DNA of 64,000 bases from Saccharibacillus sacchari DSM 19268 (GTDB lineage: Bacteria; Bacillota; Bacilli; Paenibacillales; Paenibacillaceae): positions 3,139,774 to 3,203,773 of the forward strand of contig NZ_KK073875.1 of the NCBI RefSeq assembly GCF_000585395.1, in the 5' to 3' direction. Positions within the stretch are counted from its first letter, which is position 1, and each line of letters opens with the position of its first letter. This document shows positions 1-8,425 of this stretch, piece after piece. The translations under genes and the position numbers were made by a program. The notes under the pieces were generated by a model. It ran no database searches. It saw only the letters and a list, made by a program, of their open reading frames with translations, and was not told where the DNA came from.

Positions 1-530
1 TGAACGAAGTCAGCGCCATGCTGACTCGCATGAAAGAACTGAACGTACAGAAAGAAAACGGAACATACAGTGCAGGCGACAAGTCGAACATCAGCGCCGA
101 GTTGAACCAACTGGGACAACAAATCGACGACATCATGACGAACACGAAATTCAACGGTATTGCAATTACGTCGAACGTATCGGTGCAAGCGGACGATAGC
201 TCGTTCAAGATCGATATCACAGGCGTATCGAGAACAGGCTTCAGCGGTCTGACTTCGACGACGACGCTTGCTAATATTACATCGGCAATCGAAACGGTTG
301 CAAAAGAACGTTCGAGCCTGGGTGCGGTACAAAACCGTCTGGAGTACACGTCGAACAACTTGGGAACGACTGTAGAAAACCTGACAGCAGCCGAGTCGCG
401 TATCCGTGATACGGACATGGCGAAGGAAATGGTCGCCCTGTCGAAAAACAACATCTTGCTGCAAGCGTCGCAATCGATGCTGTCGCAAGCGAACCAATCG
501 CCGCAAGGCGTACTGTCCCTGCTTCGTTAA
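1..530 (+). CDS. hag: Flagellin, first tandem copy (5' end outside window)
   Basis: Flagellin is the filament subunit, exported by the flagellar type III apparatus. The first complete codon is at 3, and the frame matches the second copy from its residue 79 onward. What remains is the end of the N-terminal helical region, a very short central region and the whole C-terminal helical domain ending in SQANQSPQGVLSLLR, the usual flagellin C-terminus that polymerises and carries the export and chaperone contacts. The 170 residues from the first internal Met differ from the second copy at only five positions, four of them in the central, surface-exposed part rich in Ser and Thr where glycans are normally attached. 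It is followed by a good terminator. The true start and promoter lie upstream of the window. Confidence 0.95.
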   Translation, partial: NEVSAMLTRMKELNVQKENGTYSAGDKSNISAELNQLGQQIDDIMTNTKFNGIAITSNVSVQADDSSFKIDITGVSRTGFSGLTSTTTLANITSAIETVAKERSSLGAVQNRLEYTSNNLGTTVENLTAAESRIRDTDMAKEMVALSKNNILLQASQSMLSQANQSPQGVLSLLR

Positions 531-547
531 TTTTAAGTTCTTTCTTA

Positions 548-580
548 ACAGCCTGCTTTCGAGCAGGCTGTTTCTTTTTT
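548..580 (+). terminator. Rho-independent terminator of first flagellin gene
   Basis: A perfect 10-bp stem (ACAGCCTGCT and its complement) with a TTCG tetraloop is followed by a T-rich stretch. It lies 18 bases after the flagellin stop, so the two flagellin genes are likely separate transcripts. Confidence 0.9.
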
Positions 581-599
581 GTTTTTTAGAAATACTATT

Positions 600-625
600 T
601 AAACTTGGGATTACGCAGCCGATAT
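600..625 (+). promoter_or_regulatory. Sigma-D (sigma-28) promoter of second flagellin gene
   Basis: TAAA at 600-603, a 15-base spacer, and GCCGATAT with its CCGATAT core at 619-625. This is a close match to the Bacillus sigma-D consensus (TAAA, about 15 bases, GCCGATAA). It sits 84 bases before the flagellin start. Sigma-D control would tie expression to completion of the hook-basal body through FlgM, as in Bacillus. Confidence 0.9.
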
Positions 626-708
626 ATATAACAGGGCAGGCAAGTCGTTGACGAACCAAGCCAACCACACGGATGTGGGAATCAACCAATTCAGGGAGGA
701 AACAAACA

Positions 709-1476
709 ATGATTATCAATCACAACCTTCAAGCCGTAAACACGCACCGCAACATGGGACTGAACAGTGCCGCAGCCAGCAAGAACATGGAAAAACTGTC
801 TTCGGGTCTTCGCATCAACCGTGCAGCCGACGACGCAGCGGGCCTGTCGATCTCCGAAAAAATGCGTGGACAAATCCGCGGTCTGGAACAAGCGCAACGT
901 AACGTTCAAGACGGCATTTCGTTCGCACAAACGGCGGAAGGCGCAATGAACGAAGTCAGCGCCATGCTGACTCGCATGAAAGAACTGAACGTACAGAAAG
1001 AAAACGGAACATACAGCACAGGCGACAAGTCGAACATCAGCGCCGAGTTGAACCAACTGGGACAACAAATCGACGACATCATGACAAACACGAAGTTCAA
1101 CGGTATTGCAATCACGTCGAGCGTAAAAGTGCAAGCCGACGATAGTTCGTTCCAAATCGATATTACGGGTGTATCGAGAAGCGGCTTTAGTGGTCTGACT
1201 TCGACGACGACGCTGGCTAACATTACATCGGCAATAGAAACGGTTGCAAAAGAACGTTCGAGCCTGGGTGCGGTACAAAACCGTCTGGAGTACACGTCGA
1301 ACAACTTGGGAACGACTGTAGAAAACCTGACAGCAGCAGAATCGCGTATCCGTGATACCGATATGGCGAAGGAAATGGTTGCTCTGTCGAAGAACAATAT
1401 CTTGCTGCAAGCATCGCAATCGATGCTGTCGCAAGCGAACCAATCGCCACAAGGCGTATTGTCCCTGCTTCGTTAA
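709..1476 (+). CDS. hag: Flagellin, second tandem copy
   Basis: A complete flagellin of 255 residues and the main filament protein. The start at 709 gives the canonical MIINHNLQAVNTHR N-terminus and has a GGGAGGA ribosome site 8 bases upstream; an in-frame GTG-like extension to 673 is not plausible. The N-terminal helical domain carries LSSGLRINRAADDAAGL, and the C-terminal domain ends in NQSPQGVLSLLR. The two helical domains are joined by a short central part (roughly residues 130-175), as in the compact flagellins of Bacillus, so the variable outer domains are almost absent. There is no cysteine. Ser/Thr in the central part are candidate sites for the pseudaminic acid glycan made by the downstream island. 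It has its own sigma-D promoter and terminator. Confidence 0.97.
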   Translation: MIINHNLQAVNTHRNMGLNSAAASKNMEKLSSGLRINRAADDAAGLSISEKMRGQIRGLEQAQRNVQDGISFAQTAEGAMNEVSAMLTRMKELNVQKENGTYSTGDKSNISAELNQLGQQIDDIMTNTKFNGIAITSSVKVQADDSSFQIDITGVSRSGFSGLTSTTTLANITSAIETVAKERSSLGAVQNRLEYTSNNLGTTVENLTAAESRIRDTDMAKEMVALSKNNILLQASQSMLSQANQSPQGVLSLLR

Positions 1477-1496
1477 GATTAAAAATCAGTTGATAG

Positions 1497-1530
1497 AAAA
1501 CCTCGCAAAAGCGGGGTTTTTTATTTTTTA
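1497..1530 (+). terminator. Terminator of second flagellin gene
   Basis: The stem AAAACCTCGC/GCGGGGTTTT (one G-T pair) with an AAAA loop is followed by a long T-rich run, 20 bases after the stop codon. Confidence 0.85.
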
Positions 1531-1543
1531 TATTCAGTTTTCA

Positions 1544-1570
1544 TAAAGAATTCAGACTAAATTCCGATAT
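1544..1570 (+). promoter_or_regulatory. Sigma-D promoter of flaG-fliD-fliS-fliT
   Basis: TAAA at 1544-1547, a 16-base spacer, then CCGATAT at 1564-1570. It matches the flagellin promoter at 600-625 in both boxes and lies 62 bases before flaG. It probably drives the four-gene late flagellar operon up to the terminator near 4459-4505. Confidence 0.85.
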
Positions 1571-1632
1571 ATAAAGTAACGACAACTTAGTAGTGCGGCA
1601 AAGGTATACTTAATCAGAGCGGAGGTCCAATT

Positions 1633-2007
1633 ATGAGTTCGAACATAACAGGCGGTTTAGGAGGAGCAACTCCTATGCCGCAACCGTCCTTTAGCAAAAA
1701 GGAGTACACACCTACTTTCAGTGAAAGCCCTGAAAGTTCTGCCCAAGCCGCGCCTTTAACCACAATTCCTCAAATTCATCAAGATCAAGAAAAAACGATG
1801 CAAGAATTGAGGAAGGCAATCGATGCCATTCAAGGACCGCAAAAATCGCTTGAAATCTCTGTTCATAAACAAACGAATGCAATTATGATCAAAGTCATGA
1901 ATAAGGAAACGGGAGATACCATTCGGGAAATTCCTTCGGAAAAAATTTTGGATGTAGTAGCGAAGATGATGGAATTCACGGGAATACTGGTCGATAAGAA
2001 AGTATAA
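1633..2007 (+). CDS. flaG: FlaG family flagellar protein
   Basis: A small protein of 124 residues. The N-terminal half is polar and probably disordered. The conserved FlaG domain is in the C-terminal half, with the typical VMNKETGDTIREIPSEKIL stretch near residues 94-112. FlaG proteins are encoded next to fliD in many flagellate bacteria and influence filament length; the biochemical role is not settled. ATG start with GGAGG 7 bases upstream. First gene of the operon behind the sigma-D promoter at 1544-1570, followed 15 bases later by fliD. Confidence 0.9.
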   Translation: MSSNITGGLGGATPMPQPSFSKKEYTPTFSESPESSAQAAPLTTIPQIHQDQEKTMQELRKAIDAIQGPQKSLEISVHKQTNAIMIKVMNKETGDTIREIPSEKILDVVAKMMEFTGILVDKKV

Positions 2008-2022
2008 CGGGGAGGAATTTAC

Positions 2023-3711
2023 GTGGTAACAAGAATCTCAGGCATGGCTTCGGGGATGGACATTGACTCCCTTGTAAAATCTTTGATGACGGCAAGACAG
2101 GGTCCGTTGAACAAGCTCAACCAACAAAAGCAAACCCTCGAATGGCAGCGCGACGATTATCGTAAAATGAGTACCAAGCTTGTTACCTTTATGCAAGATA
2201 GCATTACTAAGCTTTCCCAAAGCAGTACAATTAATGCGCAAAAGGCTACGGTTACGGGGAACACAAGTGCAGTTACTGCAACTGCTTCTTCTACAGCAAG
2301 CGGAACGATGACGATTGACGTTAAGGAATTGGCAACTTCGGCTTCAGTTTTAACTGATAAGTTGAAATGGACTTCCACGACAGCCGGAAAGTTGGCGATG
2401 AGTGACCTGAAAGATGGTGATGGGGATCCGCTTTTTACATCTGGCGGCAAAGTTACTATAGGTAATGCTCAAATCGAATTTAAACCTACTGATACAATTG
2501 AGTCATTTGTAGCACAAATTAATTCAAATAAAGATGCTGGTGTAACAGCTGTTTATAGCTCTTCAAGCGGTTTGTCTTTAACTTCAAAAACAGTTGGCTC
2601 GCAGAGTATATTGACCTCAGCTACTGCAGCGAAACAAGGAGTTACGGATGCACAAGCTGCTGTAAAAAGCGCTCAAGAAGAAGTAGATAAGAATTCCGAC
2701 CCTACTGCCAAGGCTGCGGCAGAAAAAAAATTGGCGGACGCAAAGATCGATCTTGAAACAGTCCAAAAAGTTATTGGTATCGATGAGAAAATCCAAGAAG
2801 CTTTTGGACTAAAGATAGATGCTACCGGCAGCAAAGGTACAGATTCGGAAGTTATCGTTAACGGCTTGTCTGTCACAAATTCTTCTAATACATTTGAAGT
2901 AAGTGGGGTTTCACTTACGTTGAATGCTAAAAGTGTCGGCAGTCCGACTACAATTACAGTAGCGAAAGATACAGAGAAAGTAGTAAAAGCCGTTCAAGAT
3001 TTCGTCAACGCTTATAATGACGTTCTCTCCTCCGTCAACAGCAAGGTCGGCGAAGAGCGCTACAAAAAATATACACCACTTAGCAGCGATCAAAAGAAAG
3101 AAATGACCGATGACGAAATCAAACTTTGGGAAGATAAAGCCAAAAGCGGTATGCTGAAGAACGATCCAATCCTTCAACGAACTGTAAGCGATATGCGGTC
3201 AGCTCTAATCCAAGGCGTAGATATCGGCAGAACAGTAATAGAAGATGGAAAAACTGTCAATAAACCGCTGACCATGACTGAGCTAGGGATTACGACAGGC
3301 ACCTACGACACAAAAGGTAAACTCGTGTTGGATGCAGATAAGCTGACTAAAGCTTTGAATGATAATCCCGATATCGTCAATCAGTTCTTCGGTCAAAACT
3401 ATTCAAAGGCTACATTGAACAATAACTATGCGGCAGATGATGGGATCTTGGCGAAGATGAGAAAAATCTCGACAACTTCTCTTGCAAGCCTAGCTGAAAA
3501 AGCAGGTACGTCTAAAGTCAGCAGCGATTTGACTTCGACCTTCTTGACCACAAGTTTGATGGGCCAGCGGCTGACATCGATCGATCGTGAAATCACGAAC
3601 TGGAACAGCCGTTTAACTCGAATCGAAACGAACTACTACAAGCAATTTACGGCCATGGAAACGGCCATGAACAAATACAATACGACAATGTCCAGTCTTT
3701 CGAGCATGTAA
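2023..3711 (+). CDS. fliD: Flagellar filament cap protein FliD
   Basis: FliD (HAP2) forms the cap at the filament tip and folds exported flagellin into place. This 562-residue protein starts with GTG, with GGGGAGGA 5-6 bases upstream. The N-terminal FliD domain begins with GMASGMDIDSLVKSLM (residues 6-21) and continues through the coiled region near 30-70. The C-terminal FliD domain covers roughly residues 275-545 and ends in a coiled coil (ITNWNSRLTRIETNYYKQF). An Ala/Lys/Glu-rich segment around 205-250, predicted helical, is an insertion of the kind that varies between species. It lies between flaG and its neighbour fliS, the usual order. Confidence 0.95.
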   Translation: MVTRISGMASGMDIDSLVKSLMTARQGPLNKLNQQKQTLEWQRDDYRKMSTKLVTFMQDSITKLSQSSTINAQKATVTGNTSAVTATASSTASGTMTIDVKELATSASVLTDKLKWTSTTAGKLAMSDLKDGDGDPLFTSGGKVTIGNAQIEFKPTDTIESFVAQINSNKDAGVTAVYSSSSGLSLTSKTVGSQSILTSATAAKQGVTDAQAAVKSAQEEVDKNSDPTAKAAAEKKLADAKIDLETVQKVIGIDEKIQEAFGLKIDATGSKGTDSEVIVNGLSVTNSSNTFEVSGVSLTLNAKSVGSPTTITVAKDTEKVVKAVQDFVNAYNDVLSSVNSKVGEERYKKYTPLSSDQKKEMTDDEIKLWEDKAKSGMLKNDPILQRTVSDMRSALIQGVDIGRTVIEDGKTVNKPLTMTELGITTGTYDTKGKLVLDADKLTKALNDNPDIVNQFFGQNYSKATLNNNYAADDGILAKMRKISTTSLASLAEKAGTSKVSSDLTSTFLTTSLMGQRLTSIDREITNWNSRLTRIETNYYKQFTAMETAMNKYNTTMSSLSSM

Positions 3712-3731
3712 TTACAGGGAGGGCATAAATT

Positions 3732-4115
3732 TTGATCTACTCACCGCATCAGAAATACCAACAAGCACAAGCTCAGACCGCTTCCAAGCCGAAGCTGTTG
3801 ATTATGCTGTATGATGGAGCCATTCGTTTTGTTAAAGCTGGTATCGACGGAATCACGACGAAGAATGTAGAAGTGGCCAATAACAATCTTTGCAAAGCTC
3901 AAGCAATTGTACATGAGCTCGTATCCTCTTTGAACTTCGACTATCCGATCTCTAACGAACTTGTCCGAGTATACGAATATATGCTGAACCGTCTGATTGA
4001 AGCTAATGTGAAGAAATCGGTCGAGCCTGCAGAAGAAGTATTGGAGTATTTGAACGACCTGCGTGAAGCCTGGCTAGAAGCAAGCAAATCCTCGGGCATG
4101 GCAGGAAGTATGTAA
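3732..4115 (+). CDS. fliS: Flagellin export chaperone FliS
   Basis: FliS binds the C-terminus of flagellin in the cytosol and prevents premature polymerisation. 127 residues, the normal length. The family signature LLIMLYDGAIRFVKAG is at about residues 24-39, and the ends are mostly helical. The start is TTG at 3732 with AGGGAGGG 8 bases upstream; no ATG fits the conserved N-terminus IYSPHQKYQQAQ. In a system where flagellin is glycosylated in the cytosol, FliS is the natural partner present when Maf acts. The stop codon overlaps the start of the next gene by one base (TAATG), implying translational coupling. Confidence 0.95.
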   Translation: MIYSPHQKYQQAQAQTASKPKLLIMLYDGAIRFVKAGIDGITTKNVEVANNNLCKAQAIVHELVSSLNFDYPISNELVRVYEYMLNRLIEANVKKSVEPAEEVLEYLNDLREAWLEASKSSGMAGSM

Positions 4116-4459
4116 TGACAGCCACAGAAGTCGGAAAAATTCTCGATGACTTGCAGGCAATCACCGAGGAAGCCGTTGCCCGACTGAATCTGATGAATGA
4201 AGAAGAGCTTCTCCAGCTGGCAGACCAACGAGAAGAACTTGTAAAAGCTTTAGAGCCATATAGACCTGACATTACTCCTGAGAACCGTACACAGATTGCT
4301 CACATACTGGGTTTTGACTCTTTGATTCTTAGCAGAATGAGCTTTCTGAAAAACGAGGCAGGTCAATGGATGCAAAAGCAAGGAGCAATTAAAAGCCAGC
4401 AAAATGCTTATCATAATGCTTATGCAATGAATAGCGTGTTCATCGATCATAAAAATTGA
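4115..4459 (+). CDS. fliT: FliT-like flagellar protein
   Basis: 114 residues, helical, with no signal peptide. Identification as FliT-like rests on position (directly after fliS, start overlapping the fliS stop by one base), size and helix-rich sequence rather than on a strong motif, which FliT proteins lack. FliT is a chaperone for the FliD cap and in some species also regulates late flagellar genes. It is the last gene before the strong terminator at 4459-4505 and so the last member of the flaG operon. Confidence 0.7.
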   Translation: MTATEVGKILDDLQAITEEAVARLNLMNEEELLQLADQREELVKALEPYRPDITPENRTQIAHILGFDSLILSRMSFLKNEAGQWMQKQGAIKSQQNAYHNAYAMNSVFIDHKN

Positions 4460-4505
4460 AAAAATCCCCTTTCGATCAAAAATCGGTCGAAGGGGGATTT
4501 TTTTG
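4459..4505 (+). terminator. Terminator of the flaG-fliDST operon
   Basis: The A-rich arm AAAAAATCCCC..TTTCGATC pairs with GGTCGAAGGGGGATTTTTT through a short loop, followed by a T run. It separates the flagellar operon from the glycosylation island. Confidence 0.85.
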
Positions 4506-4583
4506 ACTTAATGTTCACTCAACCCTAAAAAAATCCGATATAGTAAATATAGAAATTAACATTTTCGGAATGGTGGTTATCGC

Positions 4584-6389
4584 GTGTCCTATTTCCAGGC
4601 TAACCTAGCAGTGCTTCAAGAACGTTTTCCGAATACTTTGAACGTTATTAAACAAGATGAGGATAATGCAAGAGAAGCTTTTATATCAATTTCTGAACCT
4701 CTTGAAAAAGATCAGGCCTGGCTCAATGCAGTTCGAGGTTCCGTTGGCGATATGAGCGTTATTTTTGTATACGGATTTGGGAATGGTATTGGGCTTGCCG
4801 ATTTGATCGAAATGTATCCGGATCGTTTTTTTATCGTACATGAACCAGATTTAAGTTCTTTTCATAAAATGGTATACGATTATGATTTTAGAGAACTATT
4901 GAAGTGGCCAAAGCTTCTCTGGATCTCGGTAGGCGAATCTCAATTGAAAATATTATTTCATAAAATTTGTACTTATATGAACGAAGAATTAGCCTTTGTA
5001 GCATTAAGGCATTATCTCGAAAATGATATGGATGTACTACAGAAGCTTAAAGAAGAATTTGTAGATTATCGAAACATATTTGAATCCAATCGCTCTACCG
5101 AGAAAAGATATCAAAAAGAATGGTTTGAAAATAGTATAAATCAAATTGCTAATGTTCTTAACGCACCTTCCCTTTTTGAATTTACTGGAAGCTTAAAGGG
5201 GTGCACAGCTGTCATTGTTGCTTCCGGTCCTTCTTTGGAACAGGATATTGAATGGATTCGTGAGTTAGCATCGCATGCTCTGGTTATTTCTGCAGGATCA
5301 AGTATTCAAGCGTTGGCGAAGCATGGAATTCGTCCACATATTTCGGCAATTATGGACGGAGGAGAAATTAACGAGCAAATCTTTTCCGTAGAAGGCGCCT
5401 TGCAGTCTTCGCTATTCTATACATCATCCGCGTATTACAAAATTTCGGAAAGAAAATACGGCGATTCTTTTCATGCAGTTGTACAAAATGATATTACCAG
5501 TAGATACTTGCTTGATATGAGTGAGAACGATCCTTTAATGATTCCTACACCTACAGTTACAGGAACGGCAATTCAAGTCGCAGCTTGGCTTGGGGCTTCA
5601 ACCATTGTTCTGACAGGACAGGATCTTTCTTTTCAACAGGATAAATTTTATACTTCAGGCGTAGCTCATACTGATACTGCAGATATGGAACGAATTGTTC
5701 AAGATTCAAAGCATCATGTAATGAATGTTTATGGAGAGTATAACCGTACAAACAATTCATTTTTAATGATGAAAGATGCGATAGAAAGTCTGATTACGAG
5801 CATTCCTAAAATCCAATTTATTAATGCGACACGCGGAGGAGCCGCAATCGTGGGAGCTGATTGGAAACCGATAGAAGAAGTCTATGAAGAAGTTAAGAAT
5901 CAAGTCATGGAAAAAGAAACAATTAAGTGGCTCTTGCAAAAAGAAAATAAGGGTATTCGAACAGATGACGTTTTTCAAAATCGGATCTTGCTTGTCAAAA
6001 ACCGAATTATTAATGTTTTAAGCGATAGCCTTAAGTTACAGAATGAACTTCTTCAAATAAAAAGACAAATCGATAAACTTCCCGAACTTAGTAGAAAAAA
6101 GGCAGCGAAAGCTTGGAATACTTTAGAAGATATTGAGAAAGCTTGGGCTAAAGTTGTTTCAAGAGAGTGGTTTAATCCGGTATTTGACACTATTTTATCT
6201 GATCGTTTGGATGATTTTGATCGCGCGCTTCCACAAATCAAAGTTGAAACAGAAATTCGAAAAAAGTCCGATTTGCTCTATCAATATTTGGGAGGATTGA
6301 TCACGGCTATTCAAACAGAAATCCCTTGGGTACAGCAGCTCATGCAAAACGGACTTGCTAGGATTGAAAGAATCAACGATAAAGGATGA
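4584..6389 (+). CDS. maf: Maf-type flagellin glycosyltransferase (DUF115)
   Basis: 601 residues with the DUF115/MptE-like core in the middle; the nucleotide-binding stretch VIVASGPSLEQDIEWI begins near residue 210, followed by AGSSIQALAKHGIRPHISAIMDGG. Proteins of this architecture are motility accessory factors; in Campylobacter, Aeromonas and Geobacillus they transfer nonulosonic acids (pseudaminic or legionaminic) to Ser/Thr of flagellin in the cytosol. The start is GTG with a weak GGTGG site. It follows the flagellar operon directly and overlaps the next gene region, a pseB-type dehydratase. That juxtaposition and the complete pse gene set downstream argue that it is the flagellin pseudaminyl transferase. 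Acceptor and donor are inferred, not shown. Confidence 0.85.
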   Translation: MSYFQANLAVLQERFPNTLNVIKQDEDNAREAFISISEPLEKDQAWLNAVRGSVGDMSVIFVYGFGNGIGLADLIEMYPDRFFIVHEPDLSSFHKMVYDYDFRELLKWPKLLWISVGESQLKILFHKICTYMNEELAFVALRHYLENDMDVLQKLKEEFVDYRNIFESNRSTEKRYQKEWFENSINQIANVLNAPSLFEFTGSLKGCTAVIVASGPSLEQDIEWIRELASHALVISAGSSIQALAKHGIRPHISAIMDGGEINEQIFSVEGALQSSLFYTSSAYYKISERKYGDSFHAVVQNDITSRYLLDMSENDPLMIPTPTVTGTAIQVAAWLGASTIVLTGQDLSFQQDKFYTSGVAHTDTADMERIVQDSKHHVMNVYGEYNRTNNSFLMMKDAIESLITSIPKIQFINATRGGAAIVGADWKPIEEVYEEVKNQVMEKETIKWLLQKENKGIRTDDVFQNRILLVKNRIINVLSDSLKLQNELLQIKRQIDKLPELSRKKAAKAWNTLEDIEKAWAKVVSREWFNPVFDTILSDRLDDFDRALPQIKVETEIRKKSDLLYQYLGGLITAIQTEIPWVQQLMQNGLARIERINDKG

Positions 6390-6397
6390 AGTCGTAC

Positions 6398-7414
6398 ATG
6401 GAGCAGAGTATTTATAAAGGGAAAAAAATTCTGATTATCGGTGGGACTGGAACGATTGGTCAACATTTAACACGTATGTTATTGAAGGAAGATCCTCAAG
6501 TTCTTCGCATTTTTAGCCGAGATGAACACAAGCAGTATGAGATGAGTCTCAGTTTTCGGTCGGAGCGAGAGCGTTTGCGCTTTTTGATCGGAGATATTAG
6601 AGACTCTGATCGGTTAAACAGAGCAATGGAAAGTATCGACTATGTTTTTCACTGTGCTGCGATGAAGCACGTGCCGGCGTGCGAATATAATCCTTTTGAA
6701 GCTGTACAAACAAACGTTTTAGGAACGCAAAACGTAATCCAGAATGCTATCAGCAATAAAGTAGGAAAGGTTTTGTTTATCAGTACTGATAAAGCCATTT
6801 CTCCGACAAATACTTATGGCGCGACCAAGTTAATGGCAGAAAAACTTATCTCGGCAACCGAGCTCAATAAAGGAGATAATTCTACCATTTTTGCGGCTGT
6901 TCGATTCGGAAACGTTATGGGCTCGCGCGGCTCGGTCATTCCGCTTTTCAAAAAACAGATCAAGGATATTGGAGAGATTACCGTTACGGACTCCGATATG
7001 CTCCGTTATATGATGACGCCTACTCAAGCCGTGAAACTTATTCTTAAAGCAAATCGGTTAGCTTCCGGTGGTGAAGTTTTTGTTTTAAAAATGCCGCTCG
7101 TCCGAATTGGAGACTTGGCGGTTGTAATGATCGAGGAGTTAGCCGCCCAATCTGCTTCAGGAACAAAAATTGCGATCAAGCAAATTGGCTTGCGTCCCGG
7201 CGAAAAGCGATTTGAGGAGCTAATGACGGATGACGAAGTCGAATATGCCAACGAAACTGAGGACTTATACATCATTTTTTCTCAATATGGAAGAAACGAC
7301 ATTTCCAAAGAAGCTCCGGGAAAAAAATGTCTCAGTAAGCCTGTTCCTCAAATGGAGAATATCATTTCCAAAGAAGAAATCAGAGCATGGCTTTTGCAGG
7401 AAGAGCTCATTTGA
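6398..7414 (+). CDS. pseB: UDP-GlcNAc 4,6-dehydratase (PseB/FlaA1 type)
   Basis: First step of CMP-pseudaminic acid synthesis: converts UDP-GlcNAc to the 4-keto-6-deoxy-L-altro sugar. 338 residues, cytosolic short-chain dehydrogenase fold of the polysaccharide-synthesis (PF02719) group: NAD-binding GGTGTIGQ near the start, and STDKAISPTNTYGATK with the YxxxK pair and the DK characteristic of these dehydratases. Two ATGs are possible. That at 6386 overlaps the maf stop (ATGA) but has no spaced ribosome site; the one at 6398 has AAAGGA 11 bases upstream and is preferred. It stands alone next to maf, 20 kb from the other pse genes. A retaining FlaA1-like specificity cannot be excluded from sequence. 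Confidence 0.85.
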   Translation: MEQSIYKGKKILIIGGTGTIGQHLTRMLLKEDPQVLRIFSRDEHKQYEMSLSFRSERERLRFLIGDIRDSDRLNRAMESIDYVFHCAAMKHVPACEYNPFEAVQTNVLGTQNVIQNAISNKVGKVLFISTDKAISPTNTYGATKLMAEKLISATELNKGDNSTIFAAVRFGNVMGSRGSVIPLFKKQIKDIGEITVTDSDMLRYMMTPTQAVKLILKANRLASGGEVFVLKMPLVRIGDLAVVMIEELAAQSASGTKIAIKQIGLRPGEKRFEELMTDDEVEYANETEDLYIIFSQYGRNDISKEAPGKKCLSKPVPQMENIISKEEIRAWLLQEELI

Positions 7415-7444
7415 CTTTAGCTTTTTCACACTGGAGGATTGTTT

Positions 7445-8425
7445 ATGATCGCAGTTGTTGGCGGAGCGGGATATATTGGTTCGCATGCGGTAAAGCATTT
7501 GATTGAAAAAGGTGAGCGGGTGGTCGTATTTGATAATTTGTCAAATGGACATCGTGAATTGCTTCATCCTAAAGCCGCTTTTTTTCAAGGAGATTTGGCT
7601 TCTCGGTCGAATTTAGAGGCTTTTTTCGATCAATACGAAGTAGATTCTGTGATTCATTTTGCAGCATTCGCCTATGTAGGGGAATCGGTCAAACAACCTG
7701 CGAAGTATTACCGGAACAATATGGCCAATACATTAAACCTGCTGGATGCGATGTTAAAGCATGAGGTGGAATCTATAGTTTTCTCCTCAACCTGCGCCAC
7801 TTACGGTAATCCGGTTAAGCTGCCGATTGACGAAACTCATCCCCAGCAACCAATTAACCCTTACGGACGCACGAAATTGATGATGGAACATATGATGGAG
7901 GACTACGCGTCGGCTTATGGAATGCGCATAGCGGCGCTTCGCTACTTTAATGCAGCTGGTGCGGATTTAGAGGGAGAGATTGGAGAATGGCATGAGCCGG
8001 AGACACATCTGATTCCGTTAGTATTAGAAGCGGCAAGGGGAATTAAGGATGAACTTTTGATTTTTGGACATGATTTCGATACAAAAGACGGTACCTGCGT
8101 ACGCGATTATATACACGTCATGGATTTGGCAGATGCGCATTATCGGGCTTTGATTTATCTTCGTGAAAATTCAGAAAATCTCAAATTGAATCTGGCCAAT
8201 GGAGAAGGTTATTCCAATCTTGAAATTATTCAAATGACAGAGCGAATTACCGGGCGGAAAATCAACTATACATTAACTGGGCGAAGAGAAGGAGATCCGG
8301 CAATTCTAATCGGTTCGGCAGCACAGGCAGAAAAGCTTTTGGGCTGGAAACCAAACTACACGTTAGAGCAGATTATCGAGTCCGCTTGGAACTGGCATGT
8401 GAAGAAATGGGAGGAGAAAGTATGA
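7445..8425 (+). CDS. galE: UDP-glucose 4-epimerase
   Basis: Interconverts UDP-glucose and UDP-galactose with bound NAD. 326 residues; GGAGYIGSH at residues 6-14, the SSTCATYG catalytic serine segment, and [13 protein letters not shown] with the YxxxK pair. RYFNAAGA and the C-terminal RREGDPA segment are typical of GalE. ATG start with GGAGG 7 bases upstream; a TTG two codons earlier is less likely. The ATGA overlap with the next gene shows one operon. In this locus it would supply UDP-Gal, the substrate of the UDP-galactopyranose mutase encoded at 23.8 kb. Confidence 0.92.
   Translation: MIAVVGGAGYIGSHAVKHLIEKGERVVVFDNLSNGHRELLHPKAAFFQGDLASRSNLEAFFDQYEVDSVIHFAAFAYVGESVKQPAKYYRNNMANTLNLLDAMLKHEVESIVFSSTCATYGNPVKLPIDETHPQQPINPYGRTKLMMEHMMEDYASAYGMRIAALRYFNAAGADLEGEIGEWHEPETHLIPLVLEAARGIKDELLIFGHDFDTKDGTCVRDYIHVMDLADAHYRALIYLRENSENLKLNLANGEGYSNLEIIQMTERITGRKINYTLTGRREGDPAILIGSAAQAEKLLGWKPNYTLEQIIESAWNWHVKKWEEKV

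Noticed and set aside
691-1452. Long minus-strand open frame (253 codons) opposite the second flagellin gene
   Set aside because: It is the mirror of a strongly biased flagellin gene; no ribosome site, odd composition rich in Arg and Cys, no recognisable domain.
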